A stretch of 64,000 nt of DNA from Jannaschia sp. W003 (GCF_025144335.1 NZ_CP083539.1:1985501-2049500), one strand, 5' to 3'. Shown: positions 1 to 9,911, counted from the first letter of the stretch. Numbers and translations: made by a program. The notes: generated from the letters alone by a model not told the origin.

Positions 1-2228
1 CGGCCCTCGGCGGCGACCTCGGTGCGGCCGACCCATCGGACGCGCTGCAACCCGTGGTCCAGCGTCAGGACGCGCGCGCCGGGGCGCAGGGTCTCGATGG
101 GGAGCTTGCCGAGCGCCGTGACCACCAGCGTGCCTGCTGTGAAGCAGGGCACGGCGGTGGCCTTCTCGAAGCTCTCGAACCGGGTCGCGCCCCCGCCGCG
201 CCACTCCACGGTTCCGTCCGTGGCAGAGCCGTCGTCGTAGCGGATGGTTCCACCGCGCACCGCGAGCGTGTCGCGGCCCGCGCCGCCCCGGATCGTCCCG
301 ACGCCGGGGCCGTCCAGCAGGGCGAGGTCGTCGCCCGCGCCGAGGTCGACCGCGTCCACGGCGGCGTGTTCGCCCACCGCCACCGTGTCGTGCCCGTCGC
401 CCGCGTCGACCCACCCCACGGCGGCCTTGCCGGAGACGACGACGACGTCGTCGCCCGCGCCGCCGCGGATCTCGCCCGCCCGCGCCGTGCCCGACAGCTT
501 GATCGCGTCGTTCCCGCCGCCGCCGCGGATTGCGCCCGCGACCGAGCCGGACGACAGCTGCGCCACGTCGTCGCCGCGCCCGAGCACGAGGTCGCCTTCG
601 AAGCGCGTGCCTCCCACCGCCGTGACCGTGTCGTCGCCGCCCCCGAGGTGGACGTCCGCGCAGGCGCGCGCCGAGATCAGCTCCAGGAGGTCCGCGCCGT
701 CGGTTCCCTTGGGGCAGGCGTCTGCGAGGCCCGGGGGCGCCACCTGGAACGGGTCGGCCGAGAAGTGGTCGATCTCAGTGTTGCGGACGATCACGTCGGC
801 GAGGGTCTGCGCCTCGACCTCGGCGGCGATCTCGGGGCCGAGGAGGTCGGAGAGCTGCCCGAAGGTCTCGTCGCCCCGGGCGGCGGCCGAGAACTGGCCG
901 GCGATGATGTGAGTGAAGAGCGGACCCGTCATGGCGCCGGGCGCGGGCGCCTCGGCCAGCCCGCCGACCCAGAGGTCCACCTCGTGCACGGTGCCGTAGA
1001 CCGAGGCGAGCTGCGCCTGCAGCTCCGCGTCGGGGGTGATGACCGAGAAGTCCGTCGGGTCCAGCGCCGCGGGGTCGATATCGCCCAGCAGGGCCGCTCG
1101 CACGTCCACGTAGGAGCCCATCCCGTGATCGGCGGAGCGCATGAGGTTGAGCGCCGGCAGGCTGAAGCCCGCGACGCCCTCGGGGGTGGTGAGGAAAAAG
1201 TTGAGGTCGTCCACCACCTTGGCGTCGAGCGCCTCGGCGGATTGGGCGCCCATGCCGCGCAGCAGCTCGTCGATGCCGTGCCCGTTCACCAGCGAGGGGT
1301 CGAAGAAGGCGTCCATCAGCGAGACGGCCCCGCCCTCGGACATGGTTCCGTCGTCGTCGCGCCGCTCCAGCGAGGAGGCGACGAGGGTGTGGCCGAAGCG
1401 GAAGGCGGCGGTGGAGAACTCCAGCGAGACGCTGGTGTCCACGTCCGGGTCGTGGTCGAGGTCGGCGGGCGCGGCCTCGCCGAGGAGGCGCGGCAGCCAT
1501 TCCTCGTAGGTGATCTTCTGGATCTCGTACTCGACCACAGACCGAGCCGCCTCGTAGAGTTCCTGATCGGTCCAGTCCGGGTTCTCGGCGGCAAGGCGGT
1601 CGGCCCAGTGATTGTGCTCGCGCGCCCAGAGGGTGTGGAGCGACAGGAGGTTGGGGTTCTCGGAGGCACGCACGTCGCCGGCCAGCGCGATGCCGTCGTC
1701 CTCGCCATCCTCGTTCCCCGCCATCACTTGGTCGTCGGCGGCTAAGGGCAGGAGGTCGTACTCGCCGTCGGCCCCCTCGCGCATGGCGAGGCGCCCGCCC
1801 TCGAAGGCACGCAGGTCCGCCGCCCGCCCCGCGGTGGAGCCGTAGATCATGGAGCCGTCGATCTCGGGCGTGACGATGTTGGCGTACTCGCGCGGACCGT
1901 CGGCCCCGCTGTCGTGGCGGTACTCGGAGCGGTGGACGCCGTGCGGGAAGGCCGAGGAGTCCATGATCTCCTCGCCCCGGTCCGAGACGAGCGTCATGTC
2001 GTGGTCGATGAACTGACCCCAGGTGGTGAACAGGGCGTTGGCGCCGCCCGGCTCGGGCGTCGACACCTCCTGGTCGAAAACCTTCTGGGCGATCTCCATG
2101 GGGTCGGCGCCCTCGTAGAGCGCGCCGAGGCCATCCTCGTAGCGCGCCTCGGTGAGGCGCGGCATCTCGGAGAGTTTGGCGAGGAACGGGCACCGCGAGG
2201 CGGCCCCGGGCGGATCGGATGCGGACAT
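1..2228 (-). CDS. Animal-type haem peroxidase with RTX-like repeats and C-terminal Hint domain (partial, 3' end outside window)
   Basis: This gene reads off the left edge; 742 residues are visible. Residues about 40-470 resemble the animal haem peroxidase family: GQFIDHDMT carries the likely distal His at about 76, LHTLWAREHN matches the conserved helix, and FRFGHTL holds the likely proximal His at about 280. Residues about 525-670 are Gly/Asp-rich repeats of GGGDD/GAGDD type, like calcium-binding RTX repeats. At Cys695 a Hint (hedgehog/intein) module begins (CFTAGT, then LRPGARVLTLDHG). No N-terminal signal peptide is seen, which fits RTX proteins exported by type I systems. Start chosen at the ATG opening MSASDPPG, since the protein aligns with the family soon after. 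Function is probably oxidation by H2O2 outside the cell; the role of the Hint module (self-cleavage or anchoring) is inference. Confidence 0.85.
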   Translation of the reverse strand, partial: MSASDPPGAASRCPFLAKLSEMPRLTEARYEDGLGALYEGADPMEIAQKVFDQEVSTPEPGGANALFTTWGQFIDHDMTLVSDRGEEIMDSSAFPHGVHRSEYRHDSGADGPREYANIVTPEIDGSMIYGSTAGRAADLRAFEGGRLAMREGADGEYDLLPLAADDQVMAGNEDGEDDGIALAGDVRASENPNLLSLHTLWAREHNHWADRLAAENPDWTDQELYEAARSVVEYEIQKITYEEWLPRLLGEAAPADLDHDPDVDTSVSLEFSTAAFRFGHTLVASSLERRDDDGTMSEGGAVSLMDAFFDPSLVNGHGIDELLRGMGAQSAEALDAKVVDDLNFFLTTPEGVAGFSLPALNLMRSADHGMGSYVDVRAALLGDIDPAALDPTDFSVITPDAELQAQLASVYGTVHEVDLWVGGLAEAPAPGAMTGPLFTHIIAGQFSAAARGDETFGQLSDLLGPEIAAEVEAQTLADVIVRNTEIDHFSADPFQVAPPGLADACPKGTDGADLLELISARACADVHLGGGDDTVTAVGGTRFEGDLVLGRGDDVAQLSSGSVAGAIRGGGGNDAIKLSGTARAGEIRGGAGDDVVVVSGKAAVGWVDAGDGHDTVAVGEHAAVDAVDLGAGDDLALLDGPGVGTIRGGAGRDTLAVRGGTIRYDDGSATDGTVEWRGGGATRFESFEKATAVPCFTAGTLVVTALGKLPIETLRPGARVLTLDHGLQRVRWVGRTEVAAEG

Positions 2229-2340
2229 GGTCACCCCGGAACGCGCCCCCACGCAAGATCAACACGATACGCGGTGCAGAGGGGCGGAGGAAGGGGGCGT
2301 GGGGAAACGGCGCGTTTCGCCCGAAGCCGTCCGTGAAGGC

Positions 2341-2370
2341 GGAAGGCCCCGTCCGGGGACGGGGCCTTCC
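2341..2370 (-). terminator. gltA terminator: Hairpin downstream of gltA
   Basis: A perfect 14-bp inverted repeat (arm GGAAGGCCCCGTCC, two-base loop) lies 7 bases past the gltA stop on the same strand. There is no clear T-run, as is common in very GC-rich genomes. Probable intrinsic terminator separating gltA from the peroxidase gene. Confidence 0.65.
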
Positions 2371-2376
2371 GAGGTT

Positions 2377-3672
2377 TCATCGGTCCTCGACCTCGACGTA
2401 GTCGCGCTGCGTCGCGCCGGTATAGAGCTGGCGCGGGCGCCCGATCTTGAGCGCCGGATCGCTCAGCTGCTCCTTCCACTGCGAGATCCAGCCCACCGTG
2501 CGCGACAGCGCGAAGATCGGCGTGAACATCGAGGTGGGGAATCCCATCGCCTCGAGAATGATGCCCGAGTAGAAATCCACGTTCGGGAACAGCTTCTTGT
2601 CGGCGAAGTACGGATCCTCGAGCGCCTGTCGCTCCAGCTCCTTGGCGACCTGAAGCGTGGGGTTGTTTTCGACGCCGAGCAGGTCGAGCACCTCGTCGGC
2701 GCTTTCCTTCATCACCGTCGCGCGGGGGTCGAAGTTCTTGTAGACCCGGTGGCCGAAGCCCATCAGGCGGAACGGGTCCGACTTGTCCTTCGCGCGGGCG
2801 ATGAACTCGGGGATCCGGTCCACGGTGCCGATCTCGCGCAGCATCTCCAGGCACGCCTGGTTGGCGCCGCCGTGGGCGGGCCCCCAGAGGCAGGCGATGC
2901 CGGCGGCGATGCAGGCGAAGGGGTTGGCGCCCGAAGACGAGGCGAGACGCACCGTCGAGGTCGAGGCGTTCTGCTCGTGGTCCGCATGGAGCGTGAAGAT
3001 GCGGTCCATGGCGCGCGCCAGGATCGGATCGACGTGGTAGGGCTCGGCCGGCACGGCGCGGCACATGTGCAGGAAGTTGGCCGCGTAATCGAGGTCGTTG
3101 CGCGGGTACACGAAGGGCTGGCCCACCGAGTACTTGTAGGCCCAGGCCGCGATCGTCGGCATCTTGGCGATCAGGCGGATCGAGGCGACCTCGCGCTGCC
3201 ACGGATCGTTGATGTCAGTGCTATCATGATAGAAGGCCGCCATCGCCCCGACCACGCCCACCATGACCGCCATGGGGTGCGCGTCGCGGCGGAAGCCGCG
3301 GAAGAAGTACTGCATCTGCTCGTGCAGCATCGTGTGCATCGTGACGCGGGTCTCGAAGTCCTCGATCTGCGTCGCCGACGGCAGCTCGCCGTAGAGGAGG
3401 AGGTAGCAGACCTCGAGATAGTGCGACTTCGCGGCCAGCTGATCGATCGGATAGCCGCGGTGCAGCAGGACCCCCTCCTCGCCGTCAATGTAGGTGATCG
3501 CGCTCTCGCAGGCGGCGGTGGAGGTGAAGCCGGGATCGTAGGTGAACACGCCCGCCTGACCGTAGAGCTTGCGGATGTCGAGCACGTCGGGGCCGGCGGA
3601 GGGCTGCAGCACCGGCAGGTCGTATTCCTTGCCGTGGAGCTGCAGCTTGGCGGTGTTCTCGGTCTCGGCCAT
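2377..3672 (-). CDS. gltA: Citrate synthase (type I, hexameric class)
   Basis: Condenses oxaloacetate and acetyl-CoA to citrate, the entry step of the TCA cycle, in the cytoplasm. At 431 residues it has the usual length. Family signatures are all visible: [23 protein letters not shown] with the catalytic His, [13 protein letters not shown] with the second catalytic His, and NVDFYSG with the catalytic Asp. The N-terminal beta-rich segment ([13 protein letters not shown]) is typical of the NADH-regulated bacterial type. It follows gltX on the same strand after 89 bases, so the two may be co-transcribed. A strong hairpin follows the stop. The only oddity is that the following gene on the strand, the peroxidase, is unrelated. 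Confidence 0.97.
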   Translation of the reverse strand: MAETENTAKLQLHGKEYDLPVLQPSAGPDVLDIRKLYGQAGVFTYDPGFTSTAACESAITYIDGEEGVLLHRGYPIDQLAAKSHYLEVCYLLLYGELPSATQIEDFETRVTMHTMLHEQMQYFFRGFRRDAHPMAVMVGVVGAMAAFYHDSTDINDPWQREVASIRLIAKMPTIAAWAYKYSVGQPFVYPRNDLDYAANFLHMCRAVPAEPYHVDPILARAMDRIFTLHADHEQNASTSTVRLASSSGANPFACIAAGIACLWGPAHGGANQACLEMLREIGTVDRIPEFIARAKDKSDPFRLMGFGHRVYKNFDPRATVMKESADEVLDLLGVENNPTLQVAKELERQALEDPYFADKKLFPNVDFYSGIILEAMGFPTSMFTPIFALSRTVGWISQWKEQLSDPALKIGRPRQLYTGATQRDYVEVEDR

Positions 3673-3761
3673 GGGTGTCCTTTCCGGTCGGATCGCGGCG
3701 AAAACCGCATGAAACGTTGCGTCCGGCGCGCCTCGCGCGCCGCGGGTGCCAGGCTCCGGGA

Positions 3762-5174
3762 TCAGGCCCGGGCGGCGGCGTCCTCGATGCGGGCCAGCGT
3801 CTCGTCGCGGTCCAGCACCGTCATCATGTCGAAGACGCTGGGAGTTGCGGTCCGTCCGGCGAGGGCCGCGCGCAGCGGGGCGGCCAGCTTGCCGAGCCCG
3901 ACCCCATGAGCCGCGGCGACCTCTCCGACCGCAGCCTCCAGCGCGTCGCGCGTCCAGCTAGCATTATGCAGGTGCGGCGTCAATTCGCGCAACATTCCGC
4001 AAGCCGCGGCATCCAGCGCCTTGGCCGCCTTCTCGTCGGGCTGCACCGGGCGGTCGATCATCGCGAACCGCGCCCGCTCCAGCGCCTGCGGCAGGGTACG
4101 CGCTGCATCGCGCACCAGCGGCGCCGCGCGGGCGAGGCGCTCCGCGTCCACCGGGGCCTCGCCTGCACGTTCGGCCCAGTCGAGCACTGCTGCGACGAGC
4201 TCGTCGGCTTCCATCGCCGCGATGTGCTGGCCGCTGAGGTTCTCCAGCTTCTTCAGGTCGAGCCGCGCCGGGGCGCGCCCGATTCCCTCCAGGTCGAACC
4301 AGGCCTCGGCCTCGGCGTCGGTGAAGAACTCCGCGTCGCCGTGGCTCCAGCCCAGGCGCGCGAGGTAGTTGCGCAGGGCGCGGGCAGGATAGCCCATCGC
4401 CGCGTACTCTTCGACGCCCGTCGCCCCGTGGCGCTTCGACAGCTTCTTGCCGTCGGCGCCGTGGATCAACGGAATGTGCGCCCAGACCGGCTCCGCCCAG
4501 CCCATCGCGCGGTAGATCTGCGCCTGCCGTGCGGCGTTACTCAGGTGGTCGTCGCCCCGGATCACGTGGGTCACGCCCATGTCGTGGTCGTCCACCACCA
4601 CGGCGAGCATGTAGGTGGGCGTGCCGTCGCCGCGCAGCAGCACCATGTCGTCGAGCTGGTCGTTGCGCGTCACAACCCGGCCCTGCACGGCATCCTCGAT
4701 CACGGTCTCGCCCTCGCGCGGCGCGCGCAGGCGCACCACGGAGGGCGCGTCGGGAAAGGTGGCGGGGTCCGCGTCGCGCCAGGGCGAGCGGAACAGCGTG
4801 GAGCGGCCGTCCGCGCGCGCGGCCTCGCGGAACGCCTCGATCTCATCCTGGGTGGAGAAGCAGCGGTAGGCGTGCCCGGCCTCCAGCATTTCGTGCGCCA
4901 CCGCGACGTGGCGGTCCGCACGCTCCGCTTGGCTCACCGCGTCGCCGTCCCAGTCCAGCCCCAGCCAGCGCAGGCCGCGCAGGATCGCCTCGGTGTTCTC
5001 GGGCGTGGAGCGCGCGCGGTCGGTGTCCTCGATCCGAAGCAGGAACCGGCCCCCGTGACGGCGCGCGAACAGCCGGTTGAAGAGCGCCGTGCGTGCCGTG
5101 CCGATGTGCATCGTGCCCGTGGGCGAGGGGGCGATGCGGGTGACGACGGGACGGGCGGGGGCTTCGGCGGTCAT
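3762..5174 (-). CDS. gltX: Glutamyl-tRNA synthetase
   Basis: Charges tRNA-Glu (and in many alphaproteobacteria also tRNA-Gln) with glutamate. The 470-residue protein carries the class I HIGH-type signature in [25 protein letters not shown], the RIEDTDR motif, and KLSKRHG as the KMSKS equivalent. The C-terminal helical anticodon-binding region is complete. The ATG start is 26 residues before the family core and fits. Divergent to comEC; the 109-bp gap between them holds a CtrA-like site. Many alphaproteobacteria carry two gltX paralogues; whether this is the discriminating or non-discriminating one cannot be told here. Confidence 0.96.
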   Translation of the reverse strand: MTAEAPARPVVTRIAPSPTGTMHIGTARTALFNRLFARRHGGRFLLRIEDTDRARSTPENTEAILRGLRWLGLDWDGDAVSQAERADRHVAVAHEMLEAGHAYRCFSTQDEIEAFREAARADGRSTLFRSPWRDADPATFPDAPSVVRLRAPREGETVIEDAVQGRVVTRNDQLDDMVLLRGDGTPTYMLAVVVDDHDMGVTHVIRGDDHLSNAARQAQIYRAMGWAEPVWAHIPLIHGADGKKLSKRHGATGVEEYAAMGYPARALRNYLARLGWSHGDAEFFTDAEAEAWFDLEGIGRAPARLDLKKLENLSGQHIAAMEADELVAAVLDWAERAGEAPVDAERLARAAPLVRDAARTLPQALERARFAMIDRPVQPDEKAAKALDAAACGMLRELTPHLHNASWTRDALEAAVGEVAAAHGVGLGKLAAPLRAALAGRTATPSVFDMMTVLDRDETLARIEDAAARA

Positions 5175-5196
5175 GGGGGCGGCTCCGGGGTCGCGT

Positions 5197-5211
5197 GTAA
5201 CGAATTCTTAA
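5197..5211 (+). promoter_or_regulatory. CtrA-like site GTAA-N7-TTAA before comEC
   Basis: The bases GTAACGAATTCTTAA match the CtrA consensus TTAA-N7-TTAA with one mismatch and end 72 bases before the comEC start, in the gltX-comEC divergent gap. It is one of very few AT-rich spots in the region. CtrA control of competence genes is known in Rhodobacter capsulatus; binding here is inferred. Confidence 0.5.
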
Positions 5212-5283
5212 CCCTGCGGCGCCGAGGGTCGGGGGGGTTCTAGGCGCGGGGACCCGGGGGGACAACGCGATAGCGGAGGCGAC

Positions 5284-7353
5284 GTGACGGCCCTCTCCGG
5301 CGACATCACGCCCCCCGAGGGGGGGGCATCGGACCGCCTCGCCGTGCGCCTCCACGCCCTGCGCGGCCGGCGGCTGCCGTGGGTCGCGGCGGCGTTCGGC
5401 GGGGGCGTGGCGCTCTACTTCGGGCTGCCGATGGAGCCGTCGCCGGCGGTGGCGGGGGCCATGCTCCTCGGCGCCGCCATGCTCGCGGTCTCGGCCCGGC
5501 TCGCCTGGGCGAGCGTCGGGCTGCTATGGCTGCTCGCGGCGGCGGTGCTGGCAGGCGCGCTGGCGGCGCAACTGCGCACGAACCTCGTGGCCAGTCCGGT
5601 CCTCGCCTTCCGCTACTACGGCCCCGTGGAGGGGCGGATCGTGGGCATCGACCGGTCCGGTTCGGGGGCGCCGCGGCTGACTCTCGACCGGGTGCGCCTC
5701 GACCGGATGGAACCGGCACGAACGCCGCGCCGCGTGCGCATCTCGCTGCAGGAGCCGGGCGCGCTGGAGCCGCTGCCGGGCATGCGCGTGATGACCACCG
5801 TGCATCTCGGTCCGCCCCCCGGCCCGGTGGAGCCTGGGGGCTTCGACTTCCAGCGCCACGTCTGGTTCCTCGGCCTCGGCGCCCTGGGCTACGGGCGTGC
5901 GCCGCTCCTGCTGGCGGAGGAGGCCCGCGAGGGTGCGCAGGTCGCCCGCCTGCGCCGCCATCTCGCGGAAGGTCTGCACGCACGCATGCCGCATCCCGCG
6001 GGAGCGGTGGCGGCGGCGATCACCACCGGCGACCGCTCGGGGCTGCCGGAGGACGCTGTCGAGGCTCTGCGTGTCTCGAACCTCGCGCACCTCCTGGCGA
6101 TCTCGGGCCTCCACATGGGACTGCTGGTCGGTTGCGTGTTCTGGCTGGTGCGGGGCGGGCTGGCGCTCTGGCCCGCGGTGGCGCTGCGGCATCCGACCCG
6201 CGCCTGGGCGGCGCTGGCGGCCCTCCCCGTGGCGGCGGGCTACCTCGCGATCTCGGGCGGCGGCATCGCCACGCAGCGGGCCTTCGTGATGGCCGTCGTG
6301 ATGCTGGGCGCGATCCTGGCCGGGCGCCGCGCCCTGTCGATGCGCTCCGTCGCCATCGCCGCGCTCGCGGTGCTGCTCTGGCGCCCCGAGAGCCTCGTCG
6401 GCCCCGGCTTCCAGATGAGCTTCGCCGCGACCGGCGCGCTGGTGCTCGCCTTCGGCTGGCTGCGCGGCGCGGACCCGCGTTGGCGACGGGGCGCGCTGGG
6501 ATGGGTCGTGGCGCTGGTGATTTCGTCGCTCGTCGCGGGGCTGGCGACGGCGCCGATCGCGGCCGCGCATTTCGGACGGGTCGGGCACTACGGGCTGGTG
6601 GCGAACATGCTCGCGGTGCCGGCCATGGGCGCGGTGGTGATGCCGTCAATGCTGGCAGCCTTCGTGCTCTGGCCGCTGGGTCTCGAGGCGCCTGCGCTGG
6701 CCGTGGCCGGGGCGGGGATCGACTGGATCCTCGGCGTGGCCCGTTCCGTCGCCGCGTGGCCCGAGGCGGCGAGCCGCGTACCCGCGCCGCCCGCCGCCGT
6801 TCTGCCGCTGGTCGGCGCGGCGATGGCTTGGTGCGCCGCCGCCGCGGGTCGATGGCGGGCGGTGGCACTGTTGCCGGCCCTCGCGGCGACGTGGCTCTGG
6901 GTCGAGGTCGAGCGGCCCGCGATCCTCGTCAGCGACGACGGGCGTCTCGTGGGCGTGCTGGGTCCGCAGGGCCGCGCGCTGAGTCATCCGCGCGGGGCCG
7001 GCTTCGTCGCGGGCGCCTGGCTGGAGAACGACGGCGACGGGGCGGGACAGGAGTTCGCCGCGGGTCGCACCCCGAATGCGAACGCCCTCGCGATCACGGT
7101 GGCGCGGGGCAAGCGCGCGCTCGCGGCGTCGATGGACGGGTGCACTGGGATCGTGGTGACGGACCAGCCGACGCCCGACGCCGCCCCCTGCCGCGTGATC
7201 GGCATCGACGCGCTGCGCCGAAGCGGGGCGTTGTCGTTCGCGCGCAGCGGCGGCGGGTGGGTGGAGCGGAGCGCCCGCGCCGCGCAGGGCCGCCGACCCT
7301 GGACCGGGCACGGACGGCTTTGGGACGGTCCGGGTCGGGGCGCAAACGACTAA
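5284..7353 (+). CDS. comEC: ComEC/Rec2 family DNA-uptake channel protein
   Basis: Inner-membrane channel that passes single-stranded DNA during natural transformation. The 689-residue protein has several N-terminal membrane segments, an OB-like DUF4131 region (about 90-190), and the Competence domain with its hallmark HLLAISGLHMG (SGLHMG at about 274-279) followed by many hydrophobic helices to about 560. The last 110 residues correspond in position to the metallo-beta-lactamase domain of other ComEC proteins, but no HxHxDH metal motif is present. Start is a GTG preceded by a GGAGG ribosome-binding site. It converges with lexA. In Rhodobacterales ComEC also serves uptake of gene-transfer-agent DNA, and the CtrA-like site upstream fits that. 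Confidence 0.92.
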   Translation: MTALSGDITPPEGGASDRLAVRLHALRGRRLPWVAAAFGGGVALYFGLPMEPSPAVAGAMLLGAAMLAVSARLAWASVGLLWLLAAAVLAGALAAQLRTNLVASPVLAFRYYGPVEGRIVGIDRSGSGAPRLTLDRVRLDRMEPARTPRRVRISLQEPGALEPLPGMRVMTTVHLGPPPGPVEPGGFDFQRHVWFLGLGALGYGRAPLLLAEEAREGAQVARLRRHLAEGLHARMPHPAGAVAAAITTGDRSGLPEDAVEALRVSNLAHLLAISGLHMGLLVGCVFWLVRGGLALWPAVALRHPTRAWAALAALPVAAGYLAISGGGIATQRAFVMAVVMLGAILAGRRALSMRSVAIAALAVLLWRPESLVGPGFQMSFAATGALVLAFGWLRGADPRWRRGALGWVVALVISSLVAGLATAPIAAAHFGRVGHYGLVANMLAVPAMGAVVMPSMLAAFVLWPLGLEAPALAVAGAGIDWILGVARSVAAWPEAASRVPAPPAAVLPLVGAAMAWCAAAAGRWRAVALLPALAATWLWVEVERPAILVSDDGRLVGVLGPQGRALSHPRGAGFVAGAWLENDGDGAGQEFAAGRTPNANALAITVARGKRALAASMDGCTGIVVTDQPTPDAAPCRVIGIDALRRSGALSFARSGGGWVERSARAAQGRRPWTGHGRLWDGPGRGAND

Positions 7354-7439
7354 CGGTCGTGCGCTGGAGCCGCCGCGCCGAACCTCCCCGGCACGGCGGC
7401 ACGGCGGCGGCGCCTCCCTCGCGCCCCCGCCGATGCGGC

Positions 7440-8153
7440 CTAGTAGCTGCGGATCAGGCCCACGAGCCGGCCCTGCACGCGCACGCTGTCGGGGGGCAGG
7501 ATGCGGGTCTCGTAGGCGGGGTTCGCCGCCTCCAGCTCGATCATCCCGCGGCGGCGGCGGAAGCGCTTGAGCGTCGCCTCCTGATCCTCGACGAGCGCGA
7601 CCACGATGTCGCCGTCGTCGGCCGCGTCCTGCTCCCGGATCACCACCACGTCGCCGTCGTTGATGCCCGCGTCGATCATCGAGTCGCCCTTGACCTCGAG
7701 CGCGAAGTGCGAGCCGCCGCGGTCCACCATCTGACCGGGCACGGCCACGTGGTGCGAGACCTCGGAGATCGCCTCGATCGGCACACCGGCGGCGATGCGG
7801 CCCATCACGGCCAGCTCCACCGCATCGACGGCCACGGGCCGCGCGCGGGACGGCAAGGCGGCATCGGGCTGCGCCGTGTCGGGGCGGTCGCCGTCGATCA
7901 CCCGGGGCTGGAAACCCCCGCCGCCCTGCGCCGCGAGGTCGTCGGGCAGGCGCACGATCTCGATGGCGCGGGCCCGGTGGGCGAGGCGGCGGATGAAGCC
8001 CCGCTCCTCGAGCGCGGTGATCAGGCGGTGGATGCCCGACTTCGAGCGCAGGTCCAGCGCCACCTTCATCTCGTCGAACGAGGGGGGCACGCCGTCCCGT
8101 TGCATCCGCTTGTGAATGAAGGCCAGCAAATCCCGTTGCTTGCGCGTCAGCAT
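7440..8153 (-). CDS. lexA: LexA, SOS-response repressor and self-cleaving protease
   Basis: Represses DNA-damage genes and cleaves itself when RecA is activated. The 237-residue protein has an N-terminal winged-helix domain (1-65, [10 protein letters not shown]) and a C-terminal S24 peptidase domain. The cleavage site is Ala122-Gly123 (RIAAGVP), the nucleophile Ser158 (GDSMID) and the general base Lys196 (ATLKRF). I chose the ATG at MLTRKQRD, the conserved family start, rather than an in-frame start ten residues upstream that would overlap the promoter region. A LexA operator lies 23-47 bases upstream, so it is autoregulated. It follows moeA on the same strand but with its own promoter. Confidence 0.96.
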   Translation of the reverse strand: MLTRKQRDLLAFIHKRMQRDGVPPSFDEMKVALDLRSKSGIHRLITALEERGFIRRLAHRARAIEIVRLPDDLAAQGGGGFQPRVIDGDRPDTAQPDAALPSRARPVAVDAVELAVMGRIAAGVPIEAISEVSHHVAVPGQMVDRGGSHFALEVKGDSMIDAGINDGDVVVIREQDAADDGDIVVALVEDQEATLKRFRRRRGMIELEAANPAYETRILPPDSVRVQGRLVGLIRSY

Positions 8154-8175
8154 GTCGTGTTCCCGTCCTGCCCGT

Positions 8176-8200
8176 GTTCGCAACCGTTCTAGGTTGGTTC
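8176..8200 (-). promoter_or_regulatory. lexA operator: LexA operator of lexA (GTTC-N6-GTTC-N7-GTTC)
   Basis: Three GTTC words occur in line at 8176, 8186 and 8197; the last two form a perfect GTTC-N7-GTTC, the alphaproteobacterial LexA box described in Rhodobacter. Its place just upstream of the lexA ATG supports autorepression. A near-identical arrangement recurs at 25661-25685. Confidence 0.88.
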
Positions 8201-8265
8201 CCGTTTCGTGTCAACGAGGCGGGACGGCCGCTTCCGAGGGCTCGTACGGAGGCGTTGGGATCCGG

Positions 8266-9441
8266 TCAGACTAGCCGAAGCGGAACGTAGTCGAGCACCT
8301 CGCCGGCCCCGCGCGCGGGATCGTCCGGGGGGCGTATCGCGAGGGCGTCCGCTTCGGCGAGCACCGTGAGGAGGCTGGAGTCCTGCCGCTCCGCGATGCG
8401 CAGGCCGTCCGGCGTCAGCGTGGCGCGCGCATAGTGCTCGCGCGGGCCGTTCGGGCCGACCGGCGCGGCGAGCGGCGCGCGCCTGATGCGCGGTCCGGGG
8501 TCCAGTCCGAGCATCCGCTCCACCATCGGCACGACGAAGAGCATCGCGCAGACCAGGGCCGAGACCGGGTTGCCGGGCAGCCCCACCAGCGCCGCGTTTC
8601 CCAGCCGCCCTGCCAGCAGCGGCTTGCCCGGGCGCATCCGCACCTTGTGGAACGCGAGATCGAGGCCCGCATCGCCCGCCACCTCCGCCACGAGATCGTG
8701 GTCCCCCACCGACGCCCCCCCGACCGTGACGACGAGGTCCGCATCCGCACCGAGTGCCAGCACGTCCCGCAGGCTCTCCGCCCGGTCGCGGGCGATGGGC
8801 AGGAGCCGCGCCTCGGCGCCCGCCGCCTCGAGCATGGCGGCGATGCCGTAGCCGTTGGATGCGCGGATGGCGCCGGGCGTCAGCGCCTCGCCGGGGTGGC
8901 GCAGCTCGTCGCCCGTCATGGCGACCGCGACCACGGGACGGCGGCGTACAGGCACTGCGTCGAACCCCATCGCCGCCGCGAGGGCCACGTCGGCGGGACC
9001 GAGGGGACGGCGCGGATCGAAGCGGTATCCGGCCGCGAAGTCGCCGCCCGCGGGGCGCACGTGGGTGGCCTCGTCCTGCGGGGCCTCCACCACGATGCGC
9101 GCGTCCACACGGCGCACGTCCTCCTGGATCACGACGCGGGTCGCGCCCGCGGGGATCGGGGCGCCGGTGAAGATGCGGACCGCCTCCCCGTACTCCAGCG
9201 TTTCGGTCCACGGCGCGCCCGCCGCCGCTTCGCCCACCACCGCGAAGCCGTCGCCGACCGCGGGCGTGCCGCGCACGGCGTAGCCGTCCATGGCGGAGGC
9301 GTCGAAGGGCGGGGCGGCGTCGCGCGCGACCAGCGCCTCGGCCAGCACGCGGCCTGCCGCACGGCGCAAGGCTACGGTCTCGGCACCCACCGGCGCGACC
9401 AGCGCCAGCAAGCGCGCGCGCGCCTCGGCGACCGGAATCAC
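8266..9441 (-). CDS. moeA: Molybdopterin molybdenumtransferase MoeA
   Basis: Inserts molybdate into adenylylated molybdopterin, the last general step of molybdenum cofactor synthesis. The 391-residue protein shows the family motifs [15 protein letters not shown] near residue 45, [15 protein letters not shown] and GLPGNPVSA. Translation starts at a GTG whose last bases overlap the moaC stop (GTGA), so the two are translationally coupled. A longer in-frame reading upstream only crosses moaC and is not coding. It is the last gene of the trpG-trpD-trpC-moaC-moeA unit, followed after 112 bases by lexA. Confidence 0.94.
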   Translation of the reverse strand: MIPVAEARARLLALVAPVGAETVALRRAAGRVLAEALVARDAAPPFDASAMDGYAVRGTPAVGDGFAVVGEAAAGAPWTETLEYGEAVRIFTGAPIPAGATRVVIQEDVRRVDARIVVEAPQDEATHVRPAGGDFAAGYRFDPRRPLGPADVALAAAMGFDAVPVRRRPVVAVAMTGDELRHPGEALTPGAIRASNGYGIAAMLEAAGAEARLLPIARDRAESLRDVLALGADADLVVTVGGASVGDHDLVAEVAGDAGLDLAFHKVRMRPGKPLLAGRLGNAALVGLPGNPVSALVCAMLFVVPMVERMLGLDPGPRIRRAPLAAPVGPNGPREHYARATLTPDGLRIAERQDSSLLTVLAEADALAIRPPDDPARGAGEVLDYVPLRLV

Positions 9442-9911
9442 GACGCGGTCCAGTCGCCCGACTTGCCGCCCGACTTCGCGAGGAGGCGGATGCCGCCGAT
9501 CTCCATGTCCTTCTGCGCCGCCTTCACCATGTCGTAGACCGTCAGGCACGCGACCGAGGCCGCCGTGAGCGCCTCCATCTCCACGCCGGTGCGCCCGGCG
9601 GTGCCCACCGTGGCGGTGATGCGAAGGCCCGGCAGCGCGGGGTCGGCGCGCAGGTCGAGCGAGACCTTCGACAGGGGCAGGGGGTGGCACAGCGGGATCA
9701 GGTCGCTGGTGCGCTTCGCGGCCATGATGCCGGCGAGGCGCGCCACGCCCACCACGTCGCCCTTCTTCGCGGTTCCCCCCTCGATTAGCGCGAGCGTCTC
9801 GGGCTTCATGCGGATCCAGCCCTCCGCGGTCGCCACGCGGTCGGTGGTGGCCTTGCCCGACACGTCCACCATGTGCGCCGCGCCGCCCTCGTCGAAGTGC
9901 GTGAGAGTCAT
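9438..9911 (-). CDS. moaC: Cyclic pyranopterin monophosphate synthase MoaC
   Basis: Converts the MoaA product into cyclic pyranopterin monophosphate in molybdenum cofactor synthesis. At 157 residues it has normal length. Diagnostic motifs are HMVDVSGK near the N-terminus, LIPLCHPL in the middle with the metal/substrate His, and [23 protein letters not shown] towards the end, with the catalytic KSGG region close to the C-terminus. Its ATG overlaps the trpC stop (ATGA) and its stop overlaps the moeA GTG. This places two Moco genes inside the tryptophan operon, an arrangement found in many Rhodobacterales. Confidence 0.96.
   Translation of the reverse strand: MTLTHFDEGGAAHMVDVSGKATTDRVATAEGWIRMKPETLALIEGGTAKKGDVVGVARLAGIMAAKRTSDLIPLCHPLPLSKVSLDLRADPALPGLRITATVGTAGRTGVEMEALTAASVACLTVYDMVKAAQKDMEIGGIRLLAKSGGKSGDWTAS

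Noticed and set aside
54..1745. 563-codon open frame on the plus strand
   Set aside because: Antisense to the haem peroxidase with conserved active-site motifs; composition is that of a shadow frame.
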